A DNA stretch of 64,000 nt, taken from Cryptobacterium curtum DSM 15641 (GTDB lineage Bacteria; Actinomycetota; Coriobacteriia; Coriobacteriales; Eggerthellaceae). Within the stretch, counting starts at the first letter, position 1; the number at the start of each line of letters is the position of its first letter. Made by a program: the position numbers and the translations under genes. The notes under the pieces were generated by a model, which searched no databases, was not told where the DNA came from, and saw nothing but the letters and a program-made list of their open reading frames with translations. The stretch lies in NCBI RefSeq assembly GCF_000023845.1, contig NC_013170.1:744001-808000 (forward strand). Reading direction: 5' to 3'. Positions 1 through 9,076 of this stretch are shown one piece after another.

Positions 1-267
1 CAACAGGCTGAAGTGGTACTATCTGTACCAAACAGTGCACTTGAGGTGTTGCAACGCTACGACGAAGAACTTTTCTGTGAGCTATTCATTGTGGCAGGGG
101 TAACGCTTGAGGCTACGGATTCCGATGAAATGTCTGCCTCGATCGTTCCGACCGATAAGGAAAAATGTCCGCGGTGTTGGAACTATCGCGAACTGGGAGT
201 CAATGCTTCTCATCCTGATGTGTGTGCTCGCTGCGCCGCAGTGCTTGATGATATGACGTCCAACTAA
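1..267 (+). CDS. ileS: Isoleucyl-tRNA synthetase, C-terminal end (partial)
   Basis: The frame is open from the first base and ends at TAA 265-267; the start lies upstream of the window. The last 35 or so residues carry the zinc-finger ending of bacterial IleRS: KCPRCWNYRE, then VCARCAAVL, giving two CxxC pairs. IleRS charges tRNA-Ile in the cytoplasm, and this zinc module helps tRNA binding. lspA follows 13 nt downstream; ileS-lspA is a widespread gene pair, which supports the call. Only about 88 residues are visible, so nothing can be said about the catalytic core. Confidence 0.93.
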   Translation, partial: QQAEVVLSVPNSALEVLQRYDEELFCELFIVAGVTLEATDSDEMSASIVPTDKEKCPRCWNYRELGVNASHPDVCARCAAVLDDMTSN

Positions 268-280
268 GAATGAAGTGAAC

Positions 281-802
281 ATGGCTGCCTTCTTGAAGAA
301 AGAGCTCCCTGCTCGTGTAACCATTACGCTCTTTTGCGTGCTGGCCATTTGTTGGTGGGTGTTCGATCGCGTGACGAAGGCAGCCGTTGATGTTGTTTCA
401 CCTGGCATGGTGCTGGCACGCAACGTACTGGGGCTGTTCGATATTCAGCTTGTTCATAATACGGGTGCTGCCTGGGGGATTTTTGGCAGCTCGACAGCTG
501 CGCTCGGCTGGTTTAGTGTGGTTGTGTGCTTGGTGGCTTGCGTATATCTGCTTGTGTATGCCCGCAATCGTTCAACAGCCTTTGAGACGTGTTGTATTGC
601 GCTGATTGTTGCTGGAGGTCTGGGTAATGCCTATGACCGTCTGACGCAAGGCTATGTGATTGACTTTATTAACTGCACCTTTATTGATTTCCCGGTCTTT
701 AATGTGGCTGATATTGGGGTGACCTGTGGGGTTATCCTTCTGTTCGCATCGCTTCTTATTGGTCGGCATGCTACACCTGACCAGAGGGAAGGCAAGTGCT
801 AG
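281..802 (+). CDS. lspA: Lipoprotein signal peptidase (signal peptidase II)
   Basis: A 173-residue integral membrane aspartyl protease that cleaves the signal peptide from diacylglyceryl-modified prolipoproteins. Family motifs are present in order: VHNTGAAWGIF, GGLGNAYDRLTQGYVIDF and FPVFNVADIGV. The two catalytic aspartates should be those in VIDF and NVADI. Four hydrophobic segments fit the usual four-helix topology. ATG 281 is preferred because it gives the standard N-terminus; a GTG at 275 would add two residues. The gene sits between ileS and an rluD-type gene. Its likely clients in this window are the lipoproteins at 5209 and 34490. Confidence 0.96.
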   Translation: MAAFLKKELPARVTITLFCVLAICWWVFDRVTKAAVDVVSPGMVLARNVLGLFDIQLVHNTGAAWGIFGSSTAALGWFSVVVCLVACVYLLVYARNRSTAFETCCIALIVAGGLGNAYDRLTQGYVIDFINCTFIDFPVFNVADIGVTCGVILLFASLLIGRHATPDQREGKC

Positions 803-803
803 A

Positions 804-1847
804 ATGGCAAGTCAGTTTTCCCTTATCGTCACACAGGCCGATGCGGGAATGCGGCTTGATAGCCTTTTAGCGGTCTCAGGCGCCTATCCAAGTCGCAGCG
901 CAGCAGTTAAGCAGATTGAAGCGGGCAAGGTGCTTGTGAATGGACTCGCGCGCTCGAAGCGCTCAATCGTGGCACCGGGCGATACCATTGTCTATGAGGA
1001 AATTCCTCTTGCTACCCATATTCCGCTACGTGGTGAACCTATTCCACTTGATGTGCGGTTTGAAGATCGCTGGATGATGGCCATCAGCAAGCAAGCAGGT
1101 CTCTGTGTACACCCCGCACCGGGGCATGAAGGTGGCACGCTCGTTAATGCACTCATCTATGCCTATGGGCGCGATAGTCTTGCTCATGTGCAAGGTGACG
1201 ATCGACCGGGTATTGTTCATCGTCTTGATATGGACACGAGTGGGCTTATGATGTGTGCGAAAGACGACACCTGTGGCATGGCGCTGCAGGATCTCGTACG
1301 CGATCACAAGGTTGATCGACGATACTTAACGTTAGTGCACGGAAATATTGCCTTTGATACTGGTCAGATTGATGAACCAATCGGACGTGTTGGTGACGAT
1401 CGGTTACGCATGAAGATTTCTTATCGGCCGACGGCTCGCAATGCGCTAACGACCTTTACGGTGCTTGAGCGCTTTGAAGCAGGGCGTGCGGATAATGGCT
1501 ATACCCTTTTAGAGTGTCGGCTCTATACGGGTCGTACCCATCAAATTCGAGTACATATGGAGTTCATTGGTCATTGCTGCGTTGGTGATCCTCTGTATCG
1601 ATGGGGAAATGAACAGGTGAATCTCGAACTCTCGCGGCAATTCCTTCATTCTTATTCACTCAGTTTTAATCACCCGATGACCGGTGATGATATAGCACTT
1701 GTTGACGGCTTACCACCTGATCTCTTCGGGGCATTGCGCAGTTTGGAAGATCGAAGTATGGGTCGTACCGAAGCAGGCAAGCGCATTTTTGCAACGCTTG
1801 CAACGGCTCCTCGTCAATCAGAAGAATTACAGGCACACTACTTTTAG
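804..1847 (+). CDS. RluA/RluD-family 23S rRNA pseudouridine synthase
   Basis: A 347-residue protein with an N-terminal S4 RNA-binding domain (about residues 15-75) and a pseudouridine synthase domain. The catalytic motif GIVHRLDMDTSG has its aspartate at residue 142, and RTHQIRVH marks the C-terminal part of the active site. It isomerises uridines in 23S rRNA. The longer frame opening at 726 overlaps lspA; ATG 804 is chosen because GAGGGAAGG lies at 784-792 and the S4 domain begins normally. It starts 1 nt after the lspA stop, so it is almost surely in the ileS-lspA operon. Exact target positions (RluD-like 1911/1915/1917 or other) cannot be read from sequence. Confidence 0.92.
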   Translation: MASQFSLIVTQADAGMRLDSLLAVSGAYPSRSAAVKQIEAGKVLVNGLARSKRSIVAPGDTIVYEEIPLATHIPLRGEPIPLDVRFEDRWMMAISKQAGLCVHPAPGHEGGTLVNALIYAYGRDSLAHVQGDDRPGIVHRLDMDTSGLMMCAKDDTCGMALQDLVRDHKVDRRYLTLVHGNIAFDTGQIDEPIGRVGDDRLRMKISYRPTARNALTTFTVLERFEAGRADNGYTLLECRLYTGRTHQIRVHMEFIGHCCVGDPLYRWGNEQVNLELSRQFLHSYSLSFNHPMTGDDIALVDGLPPDLFGALRSLEDRSMGRTEAGKRIFATLATAPRQSEELQAHYF

Positions 1848-1855
1848 GACAGGCC

Positions 1856-3034
1856 ATGAAAACAGGCATCATTATAGGGAATGCGGGTTCTCCGTCGGCC
1901 CCCACTGCTGAAGCAGTACGAGACTACCTTGCGAGTTTTTTGGTTGATCGACGAATTCGTCCACTTCCGCAGCCAATTTGGCATTTACTGCTCCATGGCA
2001 TTATTTTGCCGCGGCGGCCAGTGAAATCAGCACTTCGGTATAAGCGTATTTGGCAGCCAGCTGGCTCTCCGCTCGTTATTGCACAAGACCGTCTGGCGTC
2101 TCTTTTGCAGGAATCATTTGCTCGTTCTGCAGACGATGCCGATGCTGTAAACGACACTGATACGGAAGTTATTGTACACAGTGCCATGTGTTACGGCGCA
2201 CCTTCGATGACCGATGCCCTGCGTGCCTTGAAAGATAAAGGATGCAATCGCATTATTCTGCTCCCCCTATATCCGCAAAGCGCCTATTCATCGACGTATT
2301 CAGTGATAGATGCTTTTGAGCAGGCAATAGATGCTCTTCACTGGCCTGATGCTGCCGATATACAGGTGATAAAGCGCTACGCAGATAGACCTCGTTATTT
2401 AGATGCGATTGCAGGATCGATACAAAAGGCGGGCTTCGGCGATAGATCAGACGATAAGTTGCTTATTTCGCTTCATGCGATTCCGCTCAAAGATGAGCGC
2501 AATGGCGATTCTTATCGCGCGCAGATTCACCAGATGATTGAGCACATAGCCGAACGGTTAGAAAGTGATGTGGACGATATCACACTCGGATTTCAAAGTG
2601 TATTTGGCCCACACAAAGCATCGTGGACTACGCCGTTATCGACCGATATTCTCAAGAAGTGGCATGATGAAGGTCTAACGTCACGAGTCTTTTTCATTTG
2701 TCCTGGTTTTGCGCTTGATTGCTTAGAGACGCTTCACGATATTCCGCGCGAAATGATGGCATTGCTTGAATTTGGTGCAACAGCTGACGATTTAGAGGTC
2801 CTGGCGGCTGCGGGTGACACTGCTGCTGCAGCAGCCCTTGCAGCGATTGACGAAGCACAGCGACGCATGGTTGAAACCACCGAAACGCTCTCACTTGCGG
2901 GCGATGAGGCCCGCTTTAAGGGTGTTCGCTGTTTAGGGCCATCACCAGAAGAAGTTGCTCTTCTACACGAAGTGGCTCTTGACGCGCTTAATCTATTCAA
3001 ACGCGTGGGAAAAGAGGGAAGCGATGTCAACTGA
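1856..3034 (+). CDS. hemH: Ferrochelatase (probably coproporphyrin ferrochelatase)
   Basis: A 392-residue protein that inserts Fe2+ into a porphyrin; in monoderm actinobacteria the substrate is normally coproporphyrin III. Visible landmarks are the catalytic His region ISLHAIPLKD (His207), FQSVFGPHKASW, and CPGFALDCLETLHDI with the metal-site Glu near 291. N-terminal GNAGSPSAPTAEAVRDYL matches the family opening. Between DCLETL and the C-terminal helix (about residues 300-355) there is an Ala-rich insertion with no counterpart in short ferrochelatases. No other haem gene is in the window. The 3' end overlaps coaBC by 11 nt. Confidence 0.88.
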   Translation: MKTGIIIGNAGSPSAPTAEAVRDYLASFLVDRRIRPLPQPIWHLLLHGIILPRRPVKSALRYKRIWQPAGSPLVIAQDRLASLLQESFARSADDADAVNDTDTEVIVHSAMCYGAPSMTDALRALKDKGCNRIILLPLYPQSAYSSTYSVIDAFEQAIDALHWPDAADIQVIKRYADRPRYLDAIAGSIQKAGFGDRSDDKLLISLHAIPLKDERNGDSYRAQIHQMIEHIAERLESDVDDITLGFQSVFGPHKASWTTPLSTDILKKWHDEGLTSRVFFICPGFALDCLETLHDIPREMMALLEFGATADDLEVLAAAGDTAAAAALAAIDEAQRRMVETTETLSLAGDEARFKGVRCLGPSPEEVALLHEVALDALNLFKRVGKEGSDVN

Positions 3035-4472
3035 GAAGGCTAAGTCTGTTTCTACGCCTCTGGGGGAGCCTACTTTCACATCTCTGGCAGAAGCCATAGC
3101 GAAGTCTGCTGGTCGATCGACAGAGTTGCCCGCTGATACGGCATATGCTGGCAAGACGGTACTCGTTGGGGTAACGGGTGGTATAGCTGCCTATAAGTCA
3201 TGCGAAATCGTGCGCGGTTTGCAGAAGGCAGGCGTACATGTGAAGGTAGTGATGACCGAGCATGCAACGCATCTGGTAAACCCGCTGACATTTCGTGCGC
3301 TTACTCACGAATCGGTGGCAGTTGACCTTTTTAATGATTCAGCTGATCCCATTCATCATATTAGTTTGGCAGATAAGGCCGACGTATTTGTTATTGCACC
3401 GGCTACGGTGAATGTTATTGCTAAGATCACCCATGGAATTGCCGATGATTTGCTGACTACCACTGCTTCAGCTTTTACTGGTCCACTTGTTATTTGTCCG
3501 GCAGCGAATGTGCATATGTATGAAAGTCCTGCCAATAGGGCAAACATGCACGCTCTTGCGCAGCGGGGCGTTACGTTTGTCGAAGCAGATAGCGGTTATC
3601 TTGCGTGTGGGTACGAAGGTCGCGGCCGTATGGCAGAGCCTGCTGGCATTGTGAAAAAGGTCCTTTCACTGCTTACTAAATCAATCAGTTCACCCCCTTC
3701 GAATACCGTGCTGCCAGTAGGCGCTTTTGATGTTCAAACAAGCCATGAAGAATTGCGTGGTGCACATAATTCGCCGGTTCAAGACGGTCGAGCGGCTAAG
3801 GGTAACCATGTCAAAGATCTGAGTGGTCGCTCGGTATTAATTACGGCAGGTCCCACCGTCGAGCCCATCGATGCGGTGCGCTACCTTTCCAACTTTAGCA
3901 GTGGCAAGACTGGTTATGCCCTAGCCGAAGCGGCAATTGAACGTGGTGCAAAGGTCGTGCTTGTCTCTGGTCCCGTTGCGCTTGATCCGCCAGCGGATGC
4001 AGCGCTTGTGCCGGTGCGAACGGCCAATGAAATGCATGATGCTGTTGCCCAGGCATTTGATGCTGCTGACATTGCTATTTTCTCTGCAGCCGTAGCAGAT
4101 TTTCGGCCGGCACAACCGGTTGGGCGCAAGTTGAAAAAAGGGACTGACGGTGAGATGCTTTCCTGTATCGAACTGGTCGAAAACCCTGATATTCTTGCTT
4201 GCGCAGGACGCACAAAGACCCATCAGATTGTGGTGGGATTTGCAGCGGAGACTGACGACGTTCTTAAGAATGCGCGGTGCAAGCTTGTGGCGAAACATGC
4301 TGATTTCATAGTGGCAAATCAAGTAGGCGATGGTCGTGCATTTGGCACTGATAGTAACGAGGTTTGGCTGGTTTCTGCTGACGGCGAGGTTCAGGTACCT
4401 TGCATGCCGAAGCGTGATCTTGCTGATGTCATCCTTGATAAGGCTCTTGAAATGTCATTAGGCAGTCGTTAG
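3024..4472 (+). CDS. coaBC: Bifunctional phosphopantothenoylcysteine decarboxylase / phosphopantothenate-cysteine ligase
   Basis: A 482-residue two-domain enzyme of coenzyme A synthesis. The CoaC flavoprotein half (about 45-225) shows GVTGGIAAYKSCEIVRGL, the His in IHHISLAD, APATVNVIAKI and GYLACGYEGRGRM. The CoaB half (about 275-475) opens with VLITAGPTVEPIDAVRYLSN and FSSGKTGYALAEAA, followed by FSAAVADFRP and KLKK. The substrate-clamp segment reads CPAANVHMYESPAN, a slight variant of the usual PAMN. A roughly 50-residue linker between the halves is longer than usual. ATG 3024 lies inside the end of hemH and is preceded by AAGAGGGAAG, so the two genes are translationally coupled. Confidence 0.95.
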   Translation: MSTEKAKSVSTPLGEPTFTSLAEAIAKSAGRSTELPADTAYAGKTVLVGVTGGIAAYKSCEIVRGLQKAGVHVKVVMTEHATHLVNPLTFRALTHESVAVDLFNDSADPIHHISLADKADVFVIAPATVNVIAKITHGIADDLLTTTASAFTGPLVICPAANVHMYESPANRANMHALAQRGVTFVEADSGYLACGYEGRGRMAEPAGIVKKVLSLLTKSISSPPSNTVLPVGAFDVQTSHEELRGAHNSPVQDGRAAKGNHVKDLSGRSVLITAGPTVEPIDAVRYLSNFSSGKTGYALAEAAIERGAKVVLVSGPVALDPPADAALVPVRTANEMHDAVAQAFDAADIAIFSAAVADFRPAQPVGRKLKKGTDGEMLSCIELVENPDILACAGRTKTHQIVVGFAAETDDVLKNARCKLVAKHADFIVANQVGDGRAFGTDSNEVWLVSADGEVQVPCMPKRDLADVILDKALEMSLGSR

Positions 4473-4507
4473 AATAGCGTCTGCTGCTCTTAAGGGAGCG
4501 TACAAAA

Positions 4508-4584
<77 letters not shown>

Positions 4585-4592
4585 TCAAAAAC

Positions 4593-4628
4593 GCAGGTCA
4601 GAAGCTTATAGCTCTGACCTGCTTGTTA
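4593..4628 (+). terminator. Intrinsic terminator after tRNA-Pro
   Basis: Perfect 10-bp stem GCAGGTCAGA (4593-4602) / TCTGACCTGC (4613-4622) with a 10-nt loop, followed by TTGTTAT. It lies 8 nt after the tRNA 3' end. Confidence 0.8.
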
Positions 4629-4738
4629 TAATGTGATTGGAATGTGACTGTGAAGTCCTGTTCAGGAAAGGAATATAGGCAGAAAATCGCCCGTATTCTC
4701 GATACAGGACACAAGCGTGTTTTTACCTCGTACATTGG

Positions 4739-4912
4739 TTGACGCATCTGTTAGATACAGTGTACATTGATTGCGTATAGAAATCAGATCGCTTGAGGAG
4801 GGCGGCTGATTGCGTCGTGGTGCAAGGAGGGTCGTGTAGGGAGAAGATTGGCACATCTATTCACCGCGATAAGCACAAAAAGGCCAGCCCAAGGAGGCTG
4901 GTCTTTTTGTGC
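4739..4912 (+). ncRNA. Candidate small RNA with promoter and strong terminator
   Basis: This 624-base gap between tRNA-Pro and the lipoprotein gene has no credible ORF. It contains a promoter-like TTGACG (4739-4744) and TACATT (4763-4768) with an 18-nt spacer. It ends with a 17-bp stem at 4873-4889 / 4896-4912 (only one G-T pair) whose arm contains five T residues; the mirrored A run on the other arm makes it potentially bidirectional. A transcript of about 135 nt would result. Purine-rich stretches GAGGAGGGCGG and CAAGGAGGG lie inside it. I do not recognise it as SRP RNA, 6S, tmRNA, RNase P or any riboswitch class. The terminator is firm; the RNA itself is an inference. Confidence 0.4.
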
Positions 4913-4984
4913 TCGTACTTACGTCGTGTATGCCGCCTTTTTGAAAACCAACCTATACGAGGAATTCTCATATTTCTTCGAACG

Positions 4985-5208
4985 TGTACAGATTAGTATG
5001 AGAATAAAAGCTCAGGTTCGAATGAACTTGAGAGTTAAGCAAACTTGAGGGTATGCTCAATTCACACGATAAGATAATAAAGAATCGGCAGAAGTGGATT
5101 GATGAGGATATAATCTCTCTGCACTAGGTGCTTTATGCGGCGGATACGTACCTGCTGTGGAGCACCATCATGCGGGATGATGTGACATAAAGAGAAACAG
5201 GTGAGGAT
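4985..5208. promoter_or_regulatory. Upstream region of the lipoprotein gene with overlapping hairpins and a TATAAT box
   Basis: A 9-bp hairpin CTCAGGTTC (5011-5019) / GAACTTGAG (5024-5032) is followed by a second copy of AACTTGAG (5042-5049). Part of that copy can pair with CTCAA at 5056-5060, so two mutually alternative stems are possible. A perfect TATAAT occurs at 5109-5114 without a recognisable -35 box, about 95 nt before the start codon. The rest of the gap shows nothing else I can name. Confidence 0.35.
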
Positions 5209-5799
5209 ATGAGTAGCATATTGAATAGCACAAAAAAGATCGCGCTGTTTACTGTTGTAACGGTCACTGCTCTTATTGTTGTCTGCTTTGTTACAGGATG
5301 TTCTTCATCTGGGTCTTCATCGACGACATCATCAACCACCGCATCGGCTACCACAACTATACAGCGCGATGGGTATTCATTTGAATCGCCGTCCGATTGG
5401 ACATGGGAAGATAATTCAGACACCACTCTGACGTGCTCTCCCGGTGGTGACAAGAGTGGCGAAACGATTGTGCTTCAAGAAATTACTGTTGATCAGAAGG
5501 TATCTAGCAGCGCTCTGACCAGCGATGATCTACATACATATTGGTTCAATGATGAAGAGATCGGCTCAATCAAACAGAGCTATTCAGAGGTAGAAGACTT
5601 CACAGTTGGTACGTACGATTGGGTACGGGGCACAGAAACAATGGAGGGAAGCGGGCATAGTACCAAGGGGTACAAAGTTGTCGGCTCTGTTTCCCCTTCG
5701 CGCTACATTGTTATCGATTACAGTTCGTATACCGGGAATGAAGACCTCAAACATCTCGATGAATTTAAGCAAATGGTTGATAGTTTGCGGTTGTCGTAA
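5209..5799 (+). CDS. Small secreted lipoprotein of unknown function
   Basis: A 196-residue predicted lipoprotein. The N-terminus has two lysines, a hydrophobic stretch (residues 11-29) and a lipobox VTG-Cys31, so it should be cleaved by LspA and anchored outside the membrane. A Ser/Thr-rich spacer (32-52) precedes a compact domain beginning DGYSFESPSDWTW and ending in a LDEFKQMVDSLRLS helix. That overall pattern resembles small PsbP/DUF-type surface lipoproteins, but I cannot assign a family. GGTGAGG at about 5200-5206 supports ATG 5209. The membrane protein downstream starts 9 nt after its stop, so the two probably form an operon. Confidence 0.8.
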   Translation: MSSILNSTKKIALFTVVTVTALIVVCFVTGCSSSGSSSTTSSTTASATTTIQRDGYSFESPSDWTWEDNSDTTLTCSPGGDKSGETIVLQEITVDQKVSSSALTSDDLHTYWFNDEEIGSIKQSYSEVEDFTVGTYDWVRGTETMEGSGHSTKGYKVVGSVSPSRYIVIDYSSYTGNEDLKHLDEFKQMVDSLRLS

Positions 5800-5808
5800 A
5801 CTGAGGGT

Positions 5809-7815
5809 ATGACATCAACGCTATCAAAACGTCTTTGTGCTATTGCCATCAGCATGGTCTTTGCTGCCTTTTTGGGGGGCAGCTGTCTAGCCAGCGCGGC
5901 AAATGCTGATCCATCCAACACAGAGGGGTCAGATCGTGCTTTTTCAACAGAGGTAACTTCCGGTGAAGAAACTACCGAAACAAAAAGCCTGCCGACTCAA
6001 ACCGCATCTGATGCTGCTGGGGTGGTGTCAACTACCAGTACCTCTGACGAGGGCGAAGGCGGTTCTTCTTCCGATGATGTAGAAGCTGATACATCAGGAC
6101 TGTCCGACGATACATCAGATGATCCGGTAGGAGAGGTCTATCTGGTAGTTGCTCCCAGCTTTTCCTGGGAAGATATTGACAATGATAATACGCCAAACTT
6201 ACAGCGTTTGGCCGGCCGTTACGCGTGCGCCAACGTGATTGCTGAAGACAAGGTTGACATCTATGCCCTTGATGCTAATCCGCGGTTTCATTATGTGCGG
6301 GTAAACTCCACCAAAGCGCGTGAGATTGATTTACGTGTCGCCGAGATCTACGAAAAGCTTGGTCCGAATGATTCGTTATTCATTACGTCCTCGCCGTATT
6401 TAGCACGCATTGATGCGTATGCCTTACCAGGCTACGGTGCCTTGATTATGGTCGATGCAGGCGATAATGGACTGCTTACCTCGACTTCAACACATCGTAG
6501 CGGTCTGGTTACCTCAAGTAATGTCAGTAATGCCATTGCTCACTTACTTGAAGCACCACAGGTCAAGCCTGGCAATGTTTCGATCTACGCGTTTACTGAT
6601 TCCTATGGTGCACTGGCGCGTACAAAACAGCTTGCGCGTGAGAATTCAATTGCCGTTTCAGTTGATGAATCACGTGACGAATTTATTGCTGTATTCGTCG
6701 CTATTATGGCGGTTGTCTTTTCGCTGAGTATTGTTTTGCTCTTCTTAGACATCCGTATTAAACCCACGTCTCTTCAACATTTGTTACCAGCTACCCGTTT
6801 GTTATGGATTATTGCGCTCGCTATTCCGCTGGCGACATTCATCATGTTTTTGCAGCTTCCTTCGTTTACAACGGCGGAAATCGCATTCGATTATTTTTCC
6901 TTTGCTGCTATGGAAATTGCTTTTATCTGCATTATTGTGGCCCTCGTTTTTCGCTGGACCTATGCATTGTTCACGATGCTTGGTCTAACGATCTTGGTGC
7001 TCGTGGCCGATCAGCTGCTTGGTGGGCCTATGACGGCGACCGGGTATTTGAGCTATTCTCCGATGGGAGCAACGCGCTACTACGGCATGGGCAACGAAGG
7101 GGCAAGCCTGCTGTTTGGATCATGGGTCACGCTTTCAGCATTGCTGCTCAATCAAGTAAAACGCGAGCGGTTTTTGCGAATATTTAAGCATTGGATTTTC
7201 CCTTTGGGATCACTGTTCATTTTTGCCGTGATTGCCGCACCCTGGTGGGGGAGCAATTTTGGCGTAATTATCTGGGGAACAGTGGGCCTGATTATAGCTG
7301 CCTCAATGTTTAAAGGAAGGCATTTTTCGTGGATGCTGGTGGTGTGCCTCACGCTAATTGCGGCTCTGCTTGCCTTTATTGTGCTGGTTCTTGATACATC
7401 TTTTGAAACAGAATCGCACCTTGGCACGTACGCCAACACCTTACAAAGTGATGCGTGGTGGATGGTGGTTCCGGAAGTTATTCGGAATATGCTCAGCCTG
7501 TCTTGGAATACCATCACGTTCTCGCCGGCACTTGCCGTGGGTTTTTTCATTATTCTTGGTTTCATGATTATGCTGCGTGTGCGTCAACCGGGCGGCTATC
7601 GTAAATTCTGGGAAGATAATCAGGCTTTCGCGAGTGGTTATACGGCGCTGCTGGTAACCGCCATTATTATGTTGTTTGTTGAGGATTCGGGCATTTTGAT
7701 GCCAGCGCTGCTGCTTTTGTATGCTCTTGCTGGTTTGGTTTGGCTTGTTTGCAGTAGTCACAGCTGGCATATACGCCGCTGGGTGGCGCGTCGCCGCATG
7801 GTGATGGGCGATTAA
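5809..7815 (+). CDS. Polytopic membrane protein with an extracellular alkaline-phosphatase-like domain
   Basis: 668 residues. An N-terminal signal-like helix (about 8-30) is followed by an acidic Ser/Thr-rich spacer (about 35-108) and a globular outer domain (about 110-290). Around ten transmembrane helices run from about residue 297 to the end. The outer domain starts EVYLVVAPSFSWEDID then TPNLQRLAGRYA and ends near GLVTSSNVSNAIAHLL. This recalls predicted membrane proteins of actinobacteria whose outer part has the alkaline phosphatase/sulfatase fold. The metal-binding residues of active phosphatases are not obvious, so it may be a degenerate, non-catalytic copy. CTGAGGG supports ATG 5809. 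Function is unknown; a cell-envelope role is inferred from topology only. Confidence 0.7.
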   Translation: MTSTLSKRLCAIAISMVFAAFLGGSCLASAANADPSNTEGSDRAFSTEVTSGEETTETKSLPTQTASDAAGVVSTTSTSDEGEGGSSSDDVEADTSGLSDDTSDDPVGEVYLVVAPSFSWEDIDNDNTPNLQRLAGRYACANVIAEDKVDIYALDANPRFHYVRVNSTKAREIDLRVAEIYEKLGPNDSLFITSSPYLARIDAYALPGYGALIMVDAGDNGLLTSTSTHRSGLVTSSNVSNAIAHLLEAPQVKPGNVSIYAFTDSYGALARTKQLARENSIAVSVDESRDEFIAVFVAIMAVVFSLSIVLLFLDIRIKPTSLQHLLPATRLLWIIALAIPLATFIMFLQLPSFTTAEIAFDYFSFAAMEIAFICIIVALVFRWTYALFTMLGLTILVLVADQLLGGPMTATGYLSYSPMGATRYYGMGNEGASLLFGSWVTLSALLLNQVKRERFLRIFKHWIFPLGSLFIFAVIAAPWWGSNFGVIIWGTVGLIIAASMFKGRHFSWMLVVCLTLIAALLAFIVLVLDTSFETESHLGTYANTLQSDAWWMVVPEVIRNMLSLSWNTITFSPALAVGFFIILGFMIMLRVRQPGGYRKFWEDNQAFASGYTALLVTAIIMLFVEDSGILMPALLLLYALAGLVWLVCSSHSWHIRRWVARRRMVMGD

Positions 7816-8002
7816 TTAACCACGCCATAACGTGGCATATGTGACAGCTCAGGCACATAGTGGCTGCAGAAGCAATAAGGCAGTATAAGTAAACATTCTC
7901 CATTTTCGAAGCTGTTCCGTTCGATGTCGGGTATCCTTACAGTGAGAGTTTCAGATGCGCACTTAAGACGCACACGTGTGCATCCCTTGAAAGGTGCTGC
8001 GT

Positions 8003-8980
8003 ATGAATGTTACCCAGGCGATCGAGCAAGCCCAGGCGCTTGTCGTTCCCGAATTTCTTTTTGGTATGGGCACTGATGCGGTGCTTGATGAACGTAATCG
8101 CAATGAATCAGCCATCAAAATACTGGTGACGGAATGGTTCGAAAACGATAACCCTTCATTTTCCTTTGATCTAGTCCGCAATTTAGCTGACAGAAATCGC
8201 GAGCTCTGTGACGCGCTGGTGGGACAGCCTATTCCTGACACGAATAGTCCAAACCTGCCACGGAGTCTTTCCGAAGATGACATTATTCGATCAATTGCTG
8301 CCTTACAGAATCGTGCTGCCGATGCGGTGCAAAAAGAAGTTTCAGATGTGCGTAATACCGCGCTTGATGTGGTGTATGCAAGTCATCCATTAGGTGGGGT
8401 AGTAGTTGGCGTTGATCTCGAGACAACTGGCCGCGCGCCCGATCGCGGACGCATCATTAATGTGGGCTGGGAATACGTTAAGCTTGCCGAAGGCGAAAAG
8501 CCATTTGGTGCGTGTGCAGCGTGGTGTGGTCTGCCTGCTCAATATGAAGAAACGGGTGTGCCACTAACTGAAATACATGGTATTACCTGGGATGATATAG
8601 CTGATCGTCCGCAGTTTCGGGACGATAGCGACCTGCAGGCTAGTTTACTGCAAGCGCTCGAAGCATTTCCGTATCTTGCGCATAACGCGGCCTTTGAGGA
8701 TGCGTGGCTTTTGCTGAATCTCAACGGCTATGCCGAGGGTCGCAAAGCAGGCCGCATTGTCCCTGTGGACACACGCGATATTTGTCGTCAGCTTGATCCT
8801 GAAGTGCGTTATCTTCCACATGAATCGCGACCAGCATCGCTTGAGTCGTGGGCACGTCGTCGTAAGACGTTGAGTGCCGATGAAGATGAACGGCATCTTG
8901 GTCTTGACGATACCGATCTCATGTTACGTACGGTGCTTGCCGAACTGGCTGAGCGCAATTTACTGCCAAAAAGTAGTTAA
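8003..8980 (+). CDS. DEDD-family 3'-5' exonuclease domain protein
   Basis: 325 residues. The C-terminal part (about 132-315) has the three DnaQ-like exonuclease motifs: VVGVDLETTGR (Asp138, Glu140), LAHNAAFEDAW, and HLGLDDTDLML with the His-x4-Asp typical of DEDDh enzymes. It should hydrolyse 3' ends of DNA or RNA using two metal ions. The first 130 residues are mostly helical and match nothing I know; they may bind nucleic acid or a partner. ATG 8003 follows GAAAGGTG; a GTG three codons upstream is less likely. The gene stands alone between two envelope-related genes, so context does not identify the substrate. Confidence 0.85.
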   Translation: MNVTQAIEQAQALVVPEFLFGMGTDAVLDERNRNESAIKILVTEWFENDNPSFSFDLVRNLADRNRELCDALVGQPIPDTNSPNLPRSLSEDDIIRSIAALQNRAADAVQKEVSDVRNTALDVVYASHPLGGVVVGVDLETTGRAPDRGRIINVGWEYVKLAEGEKPFGACAAWCGLPAQYEETGVPLTEIHGITWDDIADRPQFRDDSDLQASLLQALEAFPYLAHNAAFEDAWLLLNLNGYAEGRKAGRIVPVDTRDICRQLDPEVRYLPHESRPASLESWARRRKTLSADEDERHLGLDDTDLMLRTVLAELAERNLLPKSS

Positions 8981-9076
8981 GGAGCAAGTGGTTAAGGAGT
9001 GTGGAACACTTCTGTGTATCATTTGCGCGGAAATGTGAACAAGGATACACACAGCAAGAGAGGAAGGAATAAACCG

